Source of the DNA: Clostridia bacterium
GTDB lineage: Bacteria > Bacillota > Clostridia > UBA1381
Direction: 5' to 3'
Length of the DNA: 64,000 bases
Assembly (NCBI GenBank): GCA_017935675.1
Contig: JAGBHE010000024.1
Span: 16,245-80,244, forward strand
This document shows, piece by piece, positions 18,421-25,644 of the stretch. The first letter of the stretch is position 1. Every line of letters begins with the position of its first letter. The notes under the pieces are model-generated. The model was given only the letters and a program-made list of their open reading frames with translations, made no database searches and was not told the DNA's origin. The translations under genes and the position numbers were made by a program.

Positions 18421-18449
18421 ATTATAATGGTTCTATCTCTATATTGAAA
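18421..18449 (-). promoter_or_regulatory. Possible promoter of the Gfo/Idh/MocA operon
   Basis: On the minus strand, TTTCAA, 17 bp and TATAAT, about 110 bp before the oxidoreductase start. The -10 is perfect but the -35 is poor (three of six), so an activator such as the divergent AraC protein could be needed. Confidence 0.35.
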
Positions 18450-18491
18450 TGGTTTTTATGATACTTTTTATCACATTTGATACTTTATTTC

Positions 18492-18520
18492 TTGACAAAT
18501 CAATTCATATGTTTTATAAT
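18492..18520 (+). promoter_or_regulatory. Consensus sigma-A promoter of the first AraC gene
   Basis: TTGACA, a 17-bp spacer and TATAAT, perfect consensus, 69 bp before the ATG at 18590. It shows that the open frame upstream of that ATG is not translated. Confidence 0.8.
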
Positions 18521-18589
18521 ACTATAAAGAAACGCAAAAAACAGGAAGTTTTGCATACGGGTATAACCCAATGCAATGAAGGTGATTTT

Positions 18590-19363
18590 ATGAATAATGA
18601 TGTTTTATCAAACTTGATAATAACCAAGGTTTGCAGTGCAAACAGAATCAATTCCGCCGCGAATATTATTACCAGACGCCGCAGCAGAGAACGCTGGGCA
18701 ATTGCCGTTAAAAACACGGGATATACCGAATATATTTGCAAGGGAGAAAAAATTCTGTCCGGCCCCGGGCATATTGTCATACTTTCCGAGGGAGCTGATT
18801 ATACGTGGAAAAGCTTCGGCGGCGAGTGCCTGATAATTGATTTTGACGCAAGCTCTGCGCCGGGAGAAATCTTCAGCTTCAAGGTCAAGGACAATACAAA
18901 TCTGACGAATCTTTTTTATAAAATTGAACACGAAAAACTTGTTTCCGGTCCACTTTGCGATTTAAAAAACATCAAAACGCTATATGAAATGATAATAATA
19001 TTGCTGGAATCTCAGAAAGAGAAATATTCACTGTCCAGTAAAGAAAATATTGTGGGTCCGATAATTGAGTATATAGCAAAAAACTATAATAATCCAAATT
19101 TAACCAATGAAATGCTGAGCAGGATTTCCGGTACAAGTACCGTGTATTTCCGTAAAATTTTTACAGAGGTATATAAATGCGCACCAATGGAATATGTACA
19201 TAAGCTCAGAATGAATAAAGCAGTTGAAATGCTCGGCAGCGACTATAACTCAATCAGTGCCATTGCAGAATCTGTCGGGTATAACAGCATATACCACTTT
19301 TCAAAAATGTTTAAAAGATATTATGGAGTTTCACCGTCAAATTATAAAAGACAGAAGCAGTAA
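18590..19363 (+). CDS. AraC family transcriptional regulator
   Basis: A 257-residue protein with an N-terminal cupin-like sensing domain (YTEYICKGEKILSGPGHIVIL) and a C-terminal AraC double helix-turn-helix: LTNEMLSRISGTSTVYFRKIF and ISAIAESVGYNSIYHFSKMF, ending GVSPSNYKRQ. The ATG follows GAAGGTGAT and sits downstream of a perfect promoter. It is divergent from the Gfo/Idh/MocA-EamA operon and convergent with a GH13 gene, so a sugar-type ligand is likely. Ligand unknown. Confidence 0.88.
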   Translation: MNNDVLSNLIITKVCSANRINSAANIITRRRSRERWAIAVKNTGYTEYICKGEKILSGPGHIVILSEGADYTWKSFGGECLIIDFDASSAPGEIFSFKVKDNTNLTNLFYKIEHEKLVSGPLCDLKNIKTLYEMIIILLESQKEKYSLSSKENIVGPIIEYIAKNYNNPNLTNEMLSRISGTSTVYFRKIFTEVYKCAPMEYVHKLRMNKAVEMLGSDYNSISAIAESVGYNSIYHFSKMFKRYYGVSPSNYKRQKQ

Positions 19364-19364
19364 A

Positions 19365-19406
19365 AACACAAGGGGACGGTTCTCTTGTGTTCCGTCTCCT
19401 TGTGTT
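19365..19406. repeat. Dispersed ACACAAGG-type palindrome, copy 2
   Basis: ACACAAGGGGACGG and its near-perfect reverse complement (one mismatch, ending CCTTGTGTT) around a 12-base spacer that itself holds a further CTTGTGTT. It starts 2 bp after the AraC stop and lies between convergent genes, where it could also act as a terminator. Confidence 0.75.
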
Positions 19407-19458
19407 CAAGGCGGCAGACATCTTAGTTTAGTTATATATTATTACCAGATTTTTCGAC

Positions 19459-20769
19459 TTATGCCTCTGCGATTATATATCCGTAAGCATCAAGGTCAAT
19501 TGTGTTGCCGTTGTTTCTCGCTCCGCCGCTCATAACAATCCGTACAGGATTTATGTCGGACAAAAGCTCAGTCTTTACAGCCTTATTTTTACTGTTCACG
19601 ACAATCAAAAGCTTTTGTCTGTTGCTGTATCTGCAATAGGATATAACCTCATCAGGAGCATTATTTTCAATCCACTTAAACTTTCCGTTTACTACTGCAT
19701 CTGAATTATGATGCAAAGAATGGATTGCTTTAATTAACTTGTTTCTTCTAAGTCCCTCTTGTGTAAATGCTCTTGACCAGTTTATACTGCTTCTTCTTCC
19801 GTGTTCACGATTGGAAAACATACAGTTTTCATTGTTATCGCAAACATCATAGCCGTTCCATATAAAGCTTACACCATCAAATGTGTTGGTTATGACAAGT
19901 GCAGCCTCCACGCCCTTTGAGGTCATAATGATTTCATTTCTGTTTAAACCTGCGTTACTTGCGATATCATGTGTATCAATCGTTCTTATAAGATGCGATG
20001 TATTCTTCCCATAAGTCTCCTGTTCCCGGATATATAATTCTTTCAGTTCACGGGCTGATGCTTCTCCTGTAAAAATCTTTATCATCAAGCTGTTCCATTC
20101 AAAGCCGTATTCCATATCAAAAACATTTTCAAGATATTCGGGTTTAACTCCTTCATTTAACATTATAAGATCAGGCTTTATGTTATATATATGCTTATGT
20201 GCTTCGTCCCAGAAATCAAGCGGAATACCGTCCCCCACATCACATCTGAATCCGTCAACTCCATATTCTGTAAGAAGATATTCCATATTTCCTATGAGAT
20301 ATTCTCTTAATTCTCTGCTTTCAAAATTCAATCGTGCAAAGGGCCATGTCTCACCGACTGATGTATTACCTTTTTCATCCCGGATAACAAAATTGGGATT
20401 CTCTTGTATAAAGACCGCATTTTTGCCGCAATGAAGATATACAAGATCAAACATAATCAAAAGACCGTTTGCGTGTGCTTCGTCCACAAAGGCTTTTAAA
20501 TCCTCATCTGTTCCGTATTCGGAATCAACATGAAAATAATCTGCTATCTTGTATGGATTTTTAGGATTATTTGTTCCCGAAGCTATTTGCCTGGGACTCC
20601 AGGTTGCTATGTCATCATCATTTTCCTCGACAAAAAACGGACATACATAAACAATATCAATATCGAGTGATGCAAGATACGGAATGAGCTTTACAGCCGC
20701 ATTTAATGTCCCCTCCGGCGTAAATGTACGAAGTGCAAGCTGATAAATAATCATGTTTTCTTTTTTCAT
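19459..20769 (-). CDS. GH13 alpha-amylase family glycosidase
   Basis: A 436-residue enzyme, without a signal peptide, so cytoplasmic. The four GH13 regions are visible: FDLVYLHC (I), DGFRCDVGDGIP with the nucleophile Asp (II), IMLNEG with the acid/base Glu (III) and IDTHDIASN (IV). It is shorter than typical amylases and neopullulanases and has a reduced C-terminal beta domain. It probably hydrolyses or rearranges alpha-linked oligosaccharides. It has its own promoter and is divergent from a second AraC regulator, its likely controller. Confidence 0.87.
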   Translation of the reverse strand: MKKENMIIYQLALRTFTPEGTLNAAVKLIPYLASLDIDIVYVCPFFVEENDDDIATWSPRQIASGTNNPKNPYKIADYFHVDSEYGTDEDLKAFVDEAHANGLLIMFDLVYLHCGKNAVFIQENPNFVIRDEKGNTSVGETWPFARLNFESRELREYLIGNMEYLLTEYGVDGFRCDVGDGIPLDFWDEAHKHIYNIKPDLIMLNEGVKPEYLENVFDMEYGFEWNSLMIKIFTGEASARELKELYIREQETYGKNTSHLIRTIDTHDIASNAGLNRNEIIMTSKGVEAALVITNTFDGVSFIWNGYDVCDNNENCMFSNREHGRRSSINWSRAFTQEGLRRNKLIKAIHSLHHNSDAVVNGKFKWIENNAPDEVISYCRYSNRQKLLIVVNSKNKAVKTELLSDINPVRIVMSGGARNNGNTIDLDAYGYIIAEA

Positions 20770-20801
20770 AACAGTATTACCTCTTTCTGTTCGTTTTTTC
20801 C

Positions 20802-20830
20802 ATTATACCATTGTGATTATGATGCTTCAA
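20802..20830 (-). promoter_or_regulatory. Sigma-A promoter of the GH13 gene
   Basis: On the minus strand, TTGAAG, 17 bp and TATAAT, with a transcript leader of about 25 bases. It lies back-to-back with the AraC promoter at 20867, 36 bp away, an arrangement that allows joint control. Confidence 0.75.
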
Positions 20831-20866
20831 CCTATAAAAGAAACCTTTTAGTGAAAAAAATGATAC

Positions 20867-20895
20867 TTGACATTACTAATGAAATATAATATAAT
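20867..20895 (+). promoter_or_regulatory. Consensus sigma-A promoter of the second AraC gene
   Basis: TTGACA, 17 bp and TATAAT, perfect consensus. The ATG at 20912 is only 17 bp after the -10, giving a leader of about ten bases. Confidence 0.78.
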
Positions 20896-20911
20896 TAGTA
20901 CGGTGATTAAT

Positions 20912-21664
20912 ATGTATCAATATGAAGACTGGAAAAACTTCAAAATAATCGATGTCCTTCATTTTAAAAGAAGTGCAATATCGTATACGACGCCCAAAAG
21001 AAGCTTTTGTGTTATAAGCTGTCGTGTGAACGGAAACACGACATTTACCTGCGACGGTGCTGATGTGTATGCTTCAAAGCAGGATTACATAATAATTCCG
21101 CCTGATATCGAATACTCTCAATGCAGCAGTGACGAAGAGATTATTTGTGTGCACCTTTTTACAAAAGAACTGCATATAGATAAAATACAATCATTTCACT
21201 GTGTCGCACCATCTGTACAGCAGTACTTTTCGGAGCTGTACTCTGTTTGGATAAAAAAAGACAAGGGGTACTTATTGAAATGTAAAAGTGTAATATATGA
21301 TATTTTGTATGCATTGTGCTCAGCCTCCGAGAATGACGATAACAGTAAGCAGAACAATATCTTGCAGCCTGCGATGAACTATATCTTTGAAAATTTTCGG
21401 AATAAGGATTTTTCCGTTTCACAGGCGATTAATGAATCGCATATAAGTCCTGCATATTTCAGACGAATTTTTAAGTACAGGTATAATCAAACCCCCGTAA
21501 GCTTTGTAAACGAATTACGAATAAACTATGCTAAATCTCTCATGAAAAGCAAATCATATTCATTATCGGAAATTGTTGATATGATTGGCTTTTCGGATGA
21601 GAAATATTTCTATAACGTATTTAAGAAAGTAACCGGCACCACCCCATCAAGATGGCTGTCATGA
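20912..21664 (+). CDS. AraC family transcriptional regulator
   Basis: A 250-residue protein with an N-terminal cupin-like domain (CVISCRVNGNTTFTC, DYIIIPPDIEY) and a C-terminal AraC DNA-binding domain: DFSVSQAINESHISPAYFRR and LSEIVDMIGFSDEKYFYN, ending TGTTPSRWLS. The start at 20912 is fixed by the promoter, because any earlier codon in frame lies inside the -35/-10 region. It has only a weak ribosome site (GGTGAT). Divergent from GH13, which it probably regulates. Confidence 0.87.
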   Translation: MYQYEDWKNFKIIDVLHFKRSAISYTTPKRSFCVISCRVNGNTTFTCDGADVYASKQDYIIIPPDIEYSQCSSDEEIICVHLFTKELHIDKIQSFHCVAPSVQQYFSELYSVWIKKDKGYLLKCKSVIYDILYALCSASENDDNSKQNNILQPAMNYIFENFRNKDFSVSQAINESHISPAYFRRIFKYRYNQTPVSFVNELRINYAKSLMKSKSYSLSEIVDMIGFSDEKYFYNVFKKVTGTTPSRWLS

Positions 21665-21677
21665 CACAAGGGAGGAC

Positions 21678-21704
21678 AACACAAGGGGACCGTCCCCTTG
21701 TGTT
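21678..21704. repeat. Dispersed ACACAAGG-type palindrome, copy 3
   Basis: A perfect 13-bp inverted repeat, AACACAAGGGGAC and GTCCCCTTGTGTT, with a one-base centre. A further half-copy (ACACAAGGGAGG) lies just before it from 21664. It separates the convergent AraC gene and the small minus-strand gene and is followed by a T-rich stretch on the + strand, so it may terminate transcription. Confidence 0.75.
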
Positions 21705-21717
21705 CTTATTTCTTCAT

Positions 21718-21885
21718 TCAGCCTACTTTATATCCTTTCATTGCAAGCTCGGCAATCATTTTGACGCCGATTTGTCTGCTTGCAAAAAGGATTTTTTCTC
21801 CGTTTGGGTACTCCCTGACTGATATGAATTTTCTTCTTTTATCAATCCATACCGGCCAGGGATTTAAAATTTTTTGTTCACTCAT
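21718..21885 (-). CDS. Small conserved-looking protein, 55 residues, unknown
   Basis: A short frame starting ATG in a 4-bp ATGA overlap with the SLH gene stop and ending TGA at 21718. The product begins MSEQKILNPWPVWIDKRRK and includes PNGEKILFASRQIGVKM; it is basic, has no membrane segment and a predicted helix at its end. Translational coupling and normal amino-acid composition argue that it is real. It would be the last gene of the BlaI-type operon. I do not recognise it. Confidence 0.55.
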   Translation of the reverse strand: MSEQKILNPWPVWIDKRRKFISVREYPNGEKILFASRQIGVKMIAELAMKGYKVG

Positions 21886-22952
21886 TTTTCCAACACTCTG
21901 TCAATCACTGTGAGCAGCTCTGCTCTTGTTATATAATTATACGGGCGAAAATAGCCGTCAGCATCGCCCTGCATTACTCCAAGCTCATTTGCAAGCCATG
22001 TATATTCAAACATTCTCCGGACATTTTGTGGAACAGTGCCGTGCATAGCGAAAAGCTCTTCATAGTCTCCGTCTTTAAAAGTCTTACGAAGTGATTCCTG
22101 AATATCCAGGATTTCGGGAAGCGCGATTTCAGGATTGTCTTTCTCCTGCTTGATTTTGACAAGTGTTTCCGCAACATGCATACGAAGCGCGTATGTGCCC
22201 GGTAAAAAACCATTCAGTCCCTGTGATTCAAGTTCTGCATAAGGCATATTGGTTTCACACGATACCGGCAGCTTATAAACCGGAATATACCGACCCGCGC
22301 ATTCCAAATACGGATAATACCATGCAGAAGCGTCAACATCACTGTAATTAATCGCTTCCTCCTTCTTTAATTCAAATGCCAATGAAAGTATTTTTGCAAG
22401 CTCCGCCCGCGTCACCTGATTATCCGGCTTAAATGTACCGTCCGTATATCCTGAAATAATATCCTTATCCTTAAATTTTAAGATTGTCTCCTCCGCCCAA
22501 TGACCTTTTATATCACTGAAGCCGTTATCCGGCAAAAGACCGCGCAGCTTCTCTATAAATTCCGTATTATCAACAGTATAGAGAGCATATAACCTTCTTC
22601 CGGGGCCGGGCAGAGCTCTGTCAACTCCGCCCTCCGGGCTTATGTATGACGCTCCGTCAATTATATCATTTGCAATAACGGCGATATAAATCCCCCCAAA
22701 ATTTACCGGCTGCGGGTCGAGAGAGGAGGTAAGAAGCATATTATCGGCTATATCATAAAATTTATTTATATCCACCTTTTCAGCCTTTTCCATTGCGTTT
22801 GTGTAAATGCTTACTTCTTCTGCCTCCCCGCGGCTTACCCCCAAAAACTGAGTAAGAGTTATCTGCCCGCCGACAGTTTCAACCGCAAAAGCTGTAAATG
22901 ACACTGTGAAGATTATTGATACTGCTGACAGTAAACCGATTATTTTTTTCAT
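21882..22952 (-). CDS. Secreted S-layer-homology domain protein
   Basis: A 356-residue protein with a signal peptide (MKKIIGLLSAVSIIFTVSFTAFA). Two SLH repeats are clear in the middle and at the end: FSDIKGHWAEETILKFKDKD with ISGYTDGTFKPDNQVTRAEL, and LGVMQGDADGYFRPYNYITRAELL. A partial third (YSDVDASAWYYPYLE) links them. SLH domains bind pyruvylated secondary cell-wall polymer. The N-terminal 120 residues are unfamiliar. It lies 15 bp after the BlaR1-type second half gene with a good ribosome site (GGGAGG), so it is cotranscribed. Confidence 0.82.
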   Translation of the reverse strand: MKKIIGLLSAVSIIFTVSFTAFAVETVGGQITLTQFLGVSRGEAEEVSIYTNAMEKAEKVDINKFYDIADNMLLTSSLDPQPVNFGGIYIAVIANDIIDGASYISPEGGVDRALPGPGRRLYALYTVDNTEFIEKLRGLLPDNGFSDIKGHWAEETILKFKDKDIISGYTDGTFKPDNQVTRAELAKILSLAFELKKEEAINYSDVDASAWYYPYLECAGRYIPVYKLPVSCETNMPYAELESQGLNGFLPGTYALRMHVAETLVKIKQEKDNPEIALPEILDIQESLRKTFKDGDYEELFAMHGTVPQNVRRMFEYTWLANELGVMQGDADGYFRPYNYITRAELLTVIDRVLEK

Positions 22953-22967
22953 TGTATTTCTTCCTCC

Positions 22968-24155
22968 CTATTTAATTGTTACATATTCCTGCCAGCGGTA
23001 AAGCACGGCATAATCCTTATCCATAACCACAACACACACCCGGTATTTTTCGCCTGCGGCAAAATGATTTTCGGGGACATCAAATTCTGTTTCCTGACTT
23101 TCTCCGGTTTCCGAGACAACGAAAACCCGGTATTCCTTTTCAGGAGTCAGAGTATACTGTTTTTCAAAGGTATACGGGCGGCTGTTGCCTGCAACCCCTT
23201 TTCCTTCTTCGTTATACACCTCTATAACTATCTTATCGGCATCGGGAAGGTTAACATCGGTTTTTACAATTATTTCATCAACGCCTGAACTCAAAACACC
23301 AATATCTACACCATCGGCTGTTTTGTTTTGATAATTATCCTCATACATGGTAAAATAGTAATTATGATATCTGTTTTCATCAGTAACATCAATTACATAA
23401 TCGGTTTCAAAGCTGCCTATATAAGATAAACTGCCGTTTGCCTGAACAATATCAAACCGCTCATCCGTTGCATTATCATTTTTATCGGCATTCAATAAGC
23501 TTACGTATGCATTTTGAAGCTTTTTATTTTCATCAAAAGCAAAATATACTTCTATAAATCTGAATTTGCTTTCTTTTTTATCTGCCAGCGATGCAATCGG
23601 AGAATTTTCATGGCCTGTATATCCGATATTATTGAACTCTATAAAATTCATATAAGAATCGTATTTGTATTTTCTGATTTCCGGATTTATTTCATCGTGA
23701 TACAAATCATTATTTGCAGTTTCAGCCAACATGCTCCAGGCTGAAGCAGCAAGCTTTACTGTACCGTTTGTGCCGGTAAGAGATATTAAATGGTCATTAT
23801 TCACCTGTCCGTATAAATCTCTTGTCTGATAACGTGTAACGGTGATATTTATGTTTCCGTCTGCACCTGCTATGTCCTCAGATACCCAATCCGGAACATT
23901 TTTCCCTGCCACATTTACGGAAAACTGCACTCCGTCACGAAAATAAATCTCATTTCTATAGAAATGCTCCAATCCGTCCGGACCGACCGCCGCCATAACA
24001 ACAGTCGCGCAAAGCATAGCTGCGGCTATGGCAGCAGACATAACAAGCGCCATCATTTTTGAAAGCCGTCCGCTTTTGGAGCGTATTTTTGTAAATCTGT
24101 TCTGCAGAGTTTTCTTGTTTGAACTCATTTTCGTTGTGTAGATATTTTCCAACAT
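22968..24155 (-). CDS. Membrane-anchored extracellular domain, detached C-terminal half of a BlaR1-type sensor
   Basis: A 395-residue protein with a basic N-terminus (NKKTLQNRFTKIRSKSGRL) and one membrane helix (about residues 34-57, MMALVMSAAIAAAMLCATVV), then an extracytoplasmic domain of about 335 residues. It lies directly after, and in the same frame as, the M56 peptidase gene, separated by one TAG codon and five further codons. In many clostridial BlaR1-like proteins this sort of segment follows the M56 domain in one chain. The TAG is part of TAGGAGG, which can serve as ribosome site for this gene. The external part is a likely sensor; its ligand is unknown. Confidence 0.7.
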   Translation of the reverse strand: MLENIYTTKMSSNKKTLQNRFTKIRSKSGRLSKMMALVMSAAIAAAMLCATVVMAAVGPDGLEHFYRNEIYFRDGVQFSVNVAGKNVPDWVSEDIAGADGNINITVTRYQTRDLYGQVNNDHLISLTGTNGTVKLAASAWSMLAETANNDLYHDEINPEIRKYKYDSYMNFIEFNNIGYTGHENSPIASLADKKESKFRFIEVYFAFDENKKLQNAYVSLLNADKNDNATDERFDIVQANGSLSYIGSFETDYVIDVTDENRYHNYYFTMYEDNYQNKTADGVDIGVLSSGVDEIIVKTDVNLPDADKIVIEVYNEEGKGVAGNSRPYTFEKQYTLTPEKEYRVFVVSETGESQETEFDVPENHFAAGEKYRVCVVVMDKDYAVLYRWQEYVTIK

Positions 24156-24170
24156 ATAAAATTTTGCCTC

Positions 24171-24998
24171 CTATTCAACCAAATCAAGAATTGTTTTCAT
24201 ATAAATCTTTTGTTCCGCATCTGACATATTTTTTGTTACCGCCATATCGCAGGATACCTCACAGGCTTCACTGATATTTGCGCAAAGAAGATACGCAAGG
24301 GGATTGAACCAATGAACGGCATTTACAAAAACGGAAAACCATTTAATAAGTAAATCGCATCGCTTGTAATGTGTAAGCTCATGCAAAAACACCATACGCA
24401 TATTTTCATCGGGTATTTCTCTGCACGGAATATAAACCGCAGGGAAAAACACTCCCACAAGCATAGGTGAATGTACCTCCGGCGACATTCGGATTTTAAT
24501 ATGTCTTTTTATATTCAGTTCTTTTTTTACAAAATCAAATACAGCATTATCCGTAAGCTTTACTGCCTTTTTCCGCTTACGAATAATATACACGGCATAG
24601 CTTGATATAACAACAAGCATAAATAAGCAGCTTCCGAAAAGCCAGATATAAGCCAGCAAATCCAAAAGCCGTATCTGCAATCCCGACTTTAAGCTTACCT
24701 CTCTGTACTCCATAGGTGCTCCCTCAATAATAACCGTTTCCGGCGTTTCGGGAGCCTCCTGCGGGGCTTCCTGCCACGCAGCAGCATTTTGAGGAATAAG
24801 CGGTATTTTCCGGGCTTCCTTCCTGGGAATCAGCTTGTATACAGGTATAATCATCGAAAGCAATACCGCAATCCACACAAAATACTGCCATTTAGCAGGC
24901 AGCTTTTTTGCTGTAACGGGTTTTAAGCACAGCAGCAGAGCCGTTAAGCCAAAACCAAACAGGCTTAATGTCAGCACAGTCTTGAAAAGCTCAAACAT
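24171..24998 (-). CDS. M56 family (BlaR1-type) membrane metallopeptidase
   Basis: A 275-residue protein with three or four membrane helices and the zinc motif HELTHYKRCD (about residue 205), followed by the downstream glutamate region ISEACEVSCD. This is the M56 domain of BlaR1/MecR1 sensors, which cleave the cognate BlaI-type repressor or an intermediary on activation. The chain stops at DLVE, just where longer homologues continue into a fourth helix and sensor domain; that part is the next gene. The ATG at 24998 with GGAG is preferred over a TTG at 25016. Confidence 0.83.
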   Translation of the reverse strand: MFELFKTVLTLSLFGFGLTALLLCLKPVTAKKLPAKWQYFVWIAVLLSMIIPVYKLIPRKEARKIPLIPQNAAAWQEAPQEAPETPETVIIEGAPMEYREVSLKSGLQIRLLDLLAYIWLFGSCLFMLVVISSYAVYIIRKRKKAVKLTDNAVFDFVKKELNIKRHIKIRMSPEVHSPMLVGVFFPAVYIPCREIPDENMRMVFLHELTHYKRCDLLIKWFSVFVNAVHWFNPLAYLLCANISEACEVSCDMAVTKNMSDAEQKIYMKTILDLVE

Positions 24999-25002
24999 TA
25001 TA

Positions 25003-25374
25003 TCACTCCAATTCAAACATTTTTTTCAAGTCTGACATATCCTCTTTTGAAAGCTTTTTGTTTTCATAGAGTGCCGCAACAAGGTTTTTGACAGAGCCCT
25101 TGTATATCTTTGACAGGAAGCTTTCCGTTTCACTCAAATCGTATTCACTTTGCTTAAGCAAAGGATAGTACAAATTCGTTTTGCCCTTCTTATCACAGGA
25201 AATAACATCCTTTTTCAAAAGCCTTTGCAGAAAGGTTGAAACGGTAGAAGCTGTCCAGTCATTACCGTCAAGCTCCCGTACCACATCTGCAACTGTCATT
25301 TTCTTATCCGATTTCCACAGAATTTTCATAATTGCATATTCCGAATCGGTAATTGTTTGCTTAGTATTTGACAT
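25003..25374 (-). CDS. BlaI/MecI/CopY family transcriptional repressor
   Basis: A 123-residue winged-helix repressor: ITDSEYAIMKILWKSDKKMTVADVV, then TASTVSTFLQRLLKKDVISC with the KTNLYYPL wing, and a dimerisation tail. The family represses its own operon and is removed by the M56 partner. The promoter upstream overlaps repeated GTAGCTAC words, the expected operator. The gene is first of a five-gene operon with the split M56/sensor pair, an SLH protein and a small protein; nothing here is a beta-lactamase, so the response is probably to some other envelope signal. Confidence 0.88.
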   Translation of the reverse strand: MSNTKQTITDSEYAIMKILWKSDKKMTVADVVRELDGNDWTASTVSTFLQRLLKKDVISCDKKGKTNLYYPLLKQSEYDLSETESFLSKIYKGSVKNLVAALYENKKLSKEDMSDLKKMFELE

Positions 25375-25412
25375 AAAGAAAATCCCCCTTATGAATCATA
25401 AGATTTTTTAGA

Positions 25413-25469
25413 TGTAATTACACCCGTAGCTACATAAAGTATTATATCACACGTAGCTACATATGTCAA
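25413..25469 (-). promoter_or_regulatory. Promoter and putative BlaI operators
   Basis: On the minus strand, TTGACA (25464-25469), 17 bp and TATAAT (25441-25446), perfect consensus. TATGTAGCTACG occurs in the spacer, and TATGTAGCTACG again after the -10, 27 bp apart; a third element TGTAATTACA (25413-25422) is a 10-bp palindrome. TGTA/TACA half-sites match those of the BlaI/MecI family. Confidence 0.72.
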
Positions 25470-25555
25470 GGCTTTTTATAAAATTTATTAAAAAAATTTC
25501 AGCCGCCTTTGCCGATATATTATTTATGCAAAAACACCATTTTACAAAAAATATC

Positions 25556-25584
25556 TTGACATATTATATATTTTTTTATATAAT
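25556..25584 (+). promoter_or_regulatory. Consensus sigma-A promoter of alaS
   Basis: TTGACA, 17 bp and TATAAT, perfect consensus. The leader before the alaS ATG is about 53 bases and holds only a short GCGG/CCGC hairpin, with no room for a T-box. Confidence 0.8.
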
Positions 25585-25644
25585 GAAATAATGAGTGATT
25601 TCAGTATTTTATGCGGTAATGCCGCAAACGAAAGGATAGATAAT

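Noticed and set aside
20867..20911. Upstream TTG start for the second AraC regulator
   Set aside because: The TTG is part of the -35 box TTGACA and the region up to 20911 is promoter and leader.
22968..24998. Calling the M56/sensor pair a pseudogene
   Set aside because: Both halves keep complete domains, and the second has its own ribosome site, so a functional split is at least as likely.
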